From JAGVNX01 sp035290965 (GTDB lineage Archaea > Iainarchaeota > Iainarchaeia > Iainarchaeales > GCA-2688035), in the NCBI GenBank assembly GCA_035290965.1, contig DATDTD010000012.1, positions 1 through 24,335 on the forward strand: a DNA stretch of 24,335 nucleotides, given 5' to 3'. This document shows positions 21,717 to 24,335 of the stretch, in pieces. The translations under genes and the position numbers were made by a program. The notes beneath the pieces were generated by a model. It had not been told where the DNA came from, searched no databases, and worked only from the letters and a program-made list of their open reading frames with translations. The first letter of the stretch is position 1; every line of letters begins with the position of its first letter.

Positions 21717-23380
21717 TAAAGCGCCTTCTTTTTTTCTTTTTTCCCTGTTCTGCTTTCAAGCTCTTTTTCCCTGCTGTTTATTTTCAGGAGCTCTGCGTTG
21801 TTCCTTGTCAAAGTGCCGTTGTATTCGCTGCGCGGAATTTTTCCGTCAATGTATTCCTGCTCTGTTTTTTCAAGCAGGGCGTTTATTTTTCCCCTTTGTT
21901 TTTTAAGGAGCGCAATTTCCGAGCCTGTTTTTATTTTTCCGCGCGCAATCCATGCTGCAATGAGCGCGATTACAATGCAGGCCAGTATCAAATAATAATA
22001 TTCGCGCAGGTAATAAAAAACAGAAATTCCCTCGACGCTTATCTGCGTGGAAAAATTTGCCTTGTTCCCGAAGCCGTCATCTGCGTTTATTGCAAACACA
22101 ACTGCGGAATCAGATGGCTTTACAACATACTGCCCGGAATAAACCCCGTTTTCAAGGAAGAGAGTGATTGTTTCATTGTTTGCCTTTGCCTCTATGCTTT
22201 TTGCATTCAAAGGCGTGCCGTTTTCATAGAATATTCTTGCGGCAAAATCAAGGGTTTCCCCCACCATTGCCTGCGAGGCAGTGGGGGACAAAAATTCAAC
22301 GCGCATTTCTGTTTCCTTTATGTTCAGGGAAACATTCAGGTCTCCGCTCTTCAATCCTTCAGAGGAGAGAGCTTCCGCGTGAATTGTAAAGCCCTGTTTT
22401 CCCGCGGGCATTGAAAAGGGAATTGTTGCCGCCACAAACGAAATATTCTCGTCTGATTTTTCAAACTGGATTTTTTCCCCCAGGGGAGTTTCAAGCTCTA
22501 TGTTTGCGTCAGGCATTTCATTTCCCGAATCGTCAAAAACCCTTGCCATAAGGAAAAGCTCGGAACCGCGCCTGTAAAACAATGACGGCTGTTCAATCAG
22601 CTGTACCTGCAGAAAGGATTTTTGTTCCGGCTTTTTCACCTCAAAGCTTATCTGCTTTGTTCCTGTATTGTTCAGGTCGTCCATTGCGGAAAAGCCCGCG
22701 TTCCATGTTCCCGGAGCATCAATCAGGGAGCTGTGAAGAGTTCCTGAAAATTCCCCTTCCGCATTTGTTTCAACAGGGATTTTTGCGACTTTTCCAGCTG
22801 CGTCGAAAACAAGGAGTTCAAAATTTTTTTGCACGGGAATTCCGTGCCTCTTCAGAGAGCCTGAAAAACTTATTTTGTCGCCGAGATAATAAGACGCCTT
22901 TTCAGTTGCGAGGCCTGCCTCAAGCTCGGGCTTTACCTGTACAAGTATTTTTTTTAAAAAATACGCCTTGTTCTGCTTCGCTGAAACAGTTATGTAAAAA
23001 AATCCCGCGCTTTGCACAGTGCTTACATTGAAATCGCCTGCGAAGAAACCGTCTTTCCACTGCACATCATTGTGCTTTCCGTCGTCAAGCAATGCTAAAT
23101 TCCCGAAAAAGCCCGCGGCACTGATGTAATCAAGGCTCAGCTCTTTTTTGCCGTCTGCTTCAACGTGCGCTTTTATTGTTATTGAATCCCCGCGCAAAAA
23201 AGCAGTTCCGTTTGCGGGAGAATCTATTACGAGCTTGAGATTCGGGTTTATGCAGTCCGAAGGGCAGTCAGTATATGCCTCTCCTGCCTCGCATACAGTG
23301 TTTCCGCATTCGGCAGTTGCCCCTGAAACAAATGCCGCGAGAAAGAATGTTAGAATCAGAATTTTTAGTTTGCCTGCCAT
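21716..23380 (-). CDS. Membrane-anchored Ig-like protein with CGNxVCExGE module, 554 aa
   Basis: Sec signal (MAGKLKILILTFFLAAFVSG), then CGNTVCEAGEAYTDCPSDC, a short Cys-rich calcium-binding-like module common in secreted archaeal proteins. About four beta-sandwich domains (50-450), a transmembrane helix at about 463-481 (YYLILACIVIALIAAWIARG) and a charged tail of about 70 residues (LLEKTEQEYIDGKIPRSEYN) follow. ATG 23380 is preferred because a TATA-like TTTTTTATT lies about 26 nt upstream. A TTG two codons earlier (23386) would lie at the transcript start. It is the first gene of the pair and is coupled to the 397-residue protein. The likely role is structural or receptor-like at the cell surface. 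Confidence 0.8.
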   Translation of the reverse strand: MAGKLKILILTFFLAAFVSGATAECGNTVCEAGEAYTDCPSDCINPNLKLVIDSPANGTAFLRGDSITIKAHVEADGKKELSLDYISAAGFFGNLALLDDGKHNDVQWKDGFFAGDFNVSTVQSAGFFYITVSAKQNKAYFLKKILVQVKPELEAGLATEKASYYLGDKISFSGSLKRHGIPVQKNFELLVFDAAGKVAKIPVETNAEGEFSGTLHSSLIDAPGTWNAGFSAMDDLNNTGTKQISFEVKKPEQKSFLQVQLIEQPSLFYRRGSELFLMARVFDDSGNEMPDANIELETPLGEKIQFEKSDENISFVAATIPFSMPAGKQGFTIHAEALSSEGLKSGDLNVSLNIKETEMRVEFLSPTASQAMVGETLDFAARIFYENGTPLNAKSIEAKANNETITLFLENGVYSGQYVVKPSDSAVVFAINADDGFGNKANFSTQISVEGISVFYYLREYYYLILACIVIALIAAWIARGKIKTGSEIALLKKQRGKINALLEKTEQEYIDGKIPRSEYNGTLTRNNAELLKINSREKELESRTGKKEKKKAL

Positions 23381-23429
23381 CAGCAATAATACGCAAAAGC
23401 AGAATAAAAAACTTTAGCTTGGCTGAAAG

Positions 23430-24335
23430 TTATTGGTATTCAAAAGCCCCGATGTCGGGAGTTGCGTCTCTTGGGTTTCCTTTGTGGTCTTCGAACAGCC
23501 CCGGCATTGCTTCTCCTTTGTCTATTGCAATGCTGCCTGCCTTCAATGACAAATCATCGTCAAGCGTGTTAATGATTCCGTCTGCTCCCGCCGGATTTAC
23601 AAACAAGTTGTTTGCTTCTGTTGCAGTGAGGCGCTTTGAATGCATGTCGTTTCCTGTTGCTGTCTGCCAGGCTGGAAGAGTCATGTAAGCGTTAACTCCG
23701 TTGAAATAAGCCGAAAAATCGTTTTGATGGTGCGGCGCATAGTAATAGCCGTAATCTGAAGTGGTATAAGTATACTCGCTCCCGCTTCTGAAAAAGTGTG
23801 GGAGAATTGTTGCTTCTTGTGTAGATGCTACATATGCAAGATTATCCTTGAAAGTAATGTTCTTGGAGAATGAGCCGGTATTAACCATTCTTCCGCCAAG
23901 TAAAGGATCGTTTTCATAATACGTGTTTCCATATATCTTCACATTTTCTGCATTATCCACTATAAACATATTCGTTATTTGTATCCCAACATTATTCCTT
24001 GCTATAATATCCCGGGCTGGCGCCATGTCTGATGCACTGCCAATCTGATACTTGCCGGCCACTGAATTCGGATCATTTGTAAGAAGAAGCTTGCTTTTTT
24101 CCACAATGACTTTTTGAACAGTAAGAGTCGTGGAAATACTCGGAGTAACTACTGTCGCGTCAAAGGTCAGATTGCTTATAAGCGCGTATTCTGTATTCCT
24201 GCCGGCCATATCGGAGGCGGAAATAATAACAGATGCTTTGGTTCTTTTCGGCCTGATAAAAGTGCTGTTGGCAATTAAAATCCTGTCGGAAGTATAACTC
24301 CTGAAATTATGCTCCCCCTTGTAATTATTGTTAAT
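23430..24335 (-). CDS. Parallel beta-helix surface protein, C-terminal part (5' end beyond window)
   Basis: An internal ATG exists at 24209, but the frame stays open to the window edge. The residues before it (RSYTSDRILIANSTFIRPKR and onward) continue the same repeat pattern, so this is the C-terminal 301 residues of a longer protein. Short turns such as NNVGIQITNMFIVDNAENVK and FSKNITFKDNLAYVA are beta-helix rungs. The end, LKAGSIAIDKGEAMPG then NPRDATPDIGAFEYQ, is the classic C-terminal motif of right-handed parallel beta-helix (polysaccharide-lyase-like or choice-of-anchor) surface proteins. It ends 49 nt before the start of the next gene. Whether it is catalytic or adhesive cannot be judged without the N-terminus. 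Confidence 0.85.
   Translation of the reverse strand: MNNNYKGEHNFRSYTSDRILIANSTFIRPKRTKASVIISASDMAGRNTEYALISNLTFDATVVTPSISTTLTVQKVIVEKSKLLLTNDPNSVAGKYQIGSASDMAPARDIIARNNVGIQITNMFIVDNAENVKIYGNTYYENDPLLGGRMVNTGSFSKNITFKDNLAYVASTQEATILPHFFRSGSEYTYTTSDYGYYYAPHHQNDFSAYFNGVNAYMTLPAWQTATGNDMHSKRLTATEANNLFVNPAGADGIINTLDDDLSLKAGSIAIDKGEAMPGLFEDHKGNPRDATPDIGAFEYQ

Noticed and set aside
1..24335. CRISPR array, tRNA, rRNA or transposase
   Set aside because: No regularly spaced repeats, no cloverleaf or rRNA sequence, and no transposase or integrase motif were found on either strand.

Overview
The window reads as archaeal DNA. The evidence is an archaeal-type ribosomal protein uL3, RtcB RNA ligase next to archease, a single-domain KaiC/RadA-like ATPase, a DUF2683 antitoxin, a class III (type IV pilin-like) signal peptide, and TATA boxes about 25 nt upstream of start codons, several of them apparently leaderless. 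The AT-rich style, small genes and many secreted cysteine- and Ig-rich proteins suggest a DPANN-type archaeon such as the Diapherotrites/Micrarchaeota/Woesearchaeota kind. That placement is inference; no rRNA or tRNA gene is visible. Almost everything is on the minus strand; only two small genes (6646-7360) are on the plus strand.

Layout. 1-1111: uL3, running off the left edge. 1393-6477: a 1694-residue subtilisin-like surface protease with a class III signal peptide, a beta-propeller and a Cys-rich C-terminal domain. 6646-7360: a 49-residue zinc-ribbon protein and a basic 168-residue unknown. 7400-12060: an accessory-looking region with two transcription units, 9007->7552 and 11983->11431. 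These share a 58-bp promoter/operator sequence at their 5' ends and a structured inverted-repeat element at their 3' ends. Between them lie an AbrB/MazF toxin-antitoxin pair and an SGNH-like secreted hydrolase. 12132-15515: a 1127-residue lipoprotein-like protein with two tandem ~193-residue helical repeats. 15627-16267: a RelE/DUF2683 toxin-antitoxin pair bracketed by an exact 21-bp direct repeat, one copy of which is the 3' end of rtcB. 16225-20443: rtcB (split by a LAGLIDADG intein at its active-site Cys), archease and a KaiC-like ATPase. 20523-23380: two translationally coupled, membrane-anchored Ig-domain proteins with cytoplasmic coiled-coil tails. 23430-24335: the C-terminal part of a beta-helix surface protein running off the right edge.

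How it fits together. The core content is translation and RNA repair (uL3, RtcB with its activator archease). Most remaining coding capacity is cell-surface material: protease, hydrolase, Ig-like and beta-helix proteins. Two toxin-antitoxin modules sit in positions that look like recent insertion or exchange. The most unusual signals are the paired 5'/3' control elements around 7.5-12 kb, the leaderless upstream ORF at 11924-11983, and the att-like duplication of the rtcB 3' end around the RelE module.
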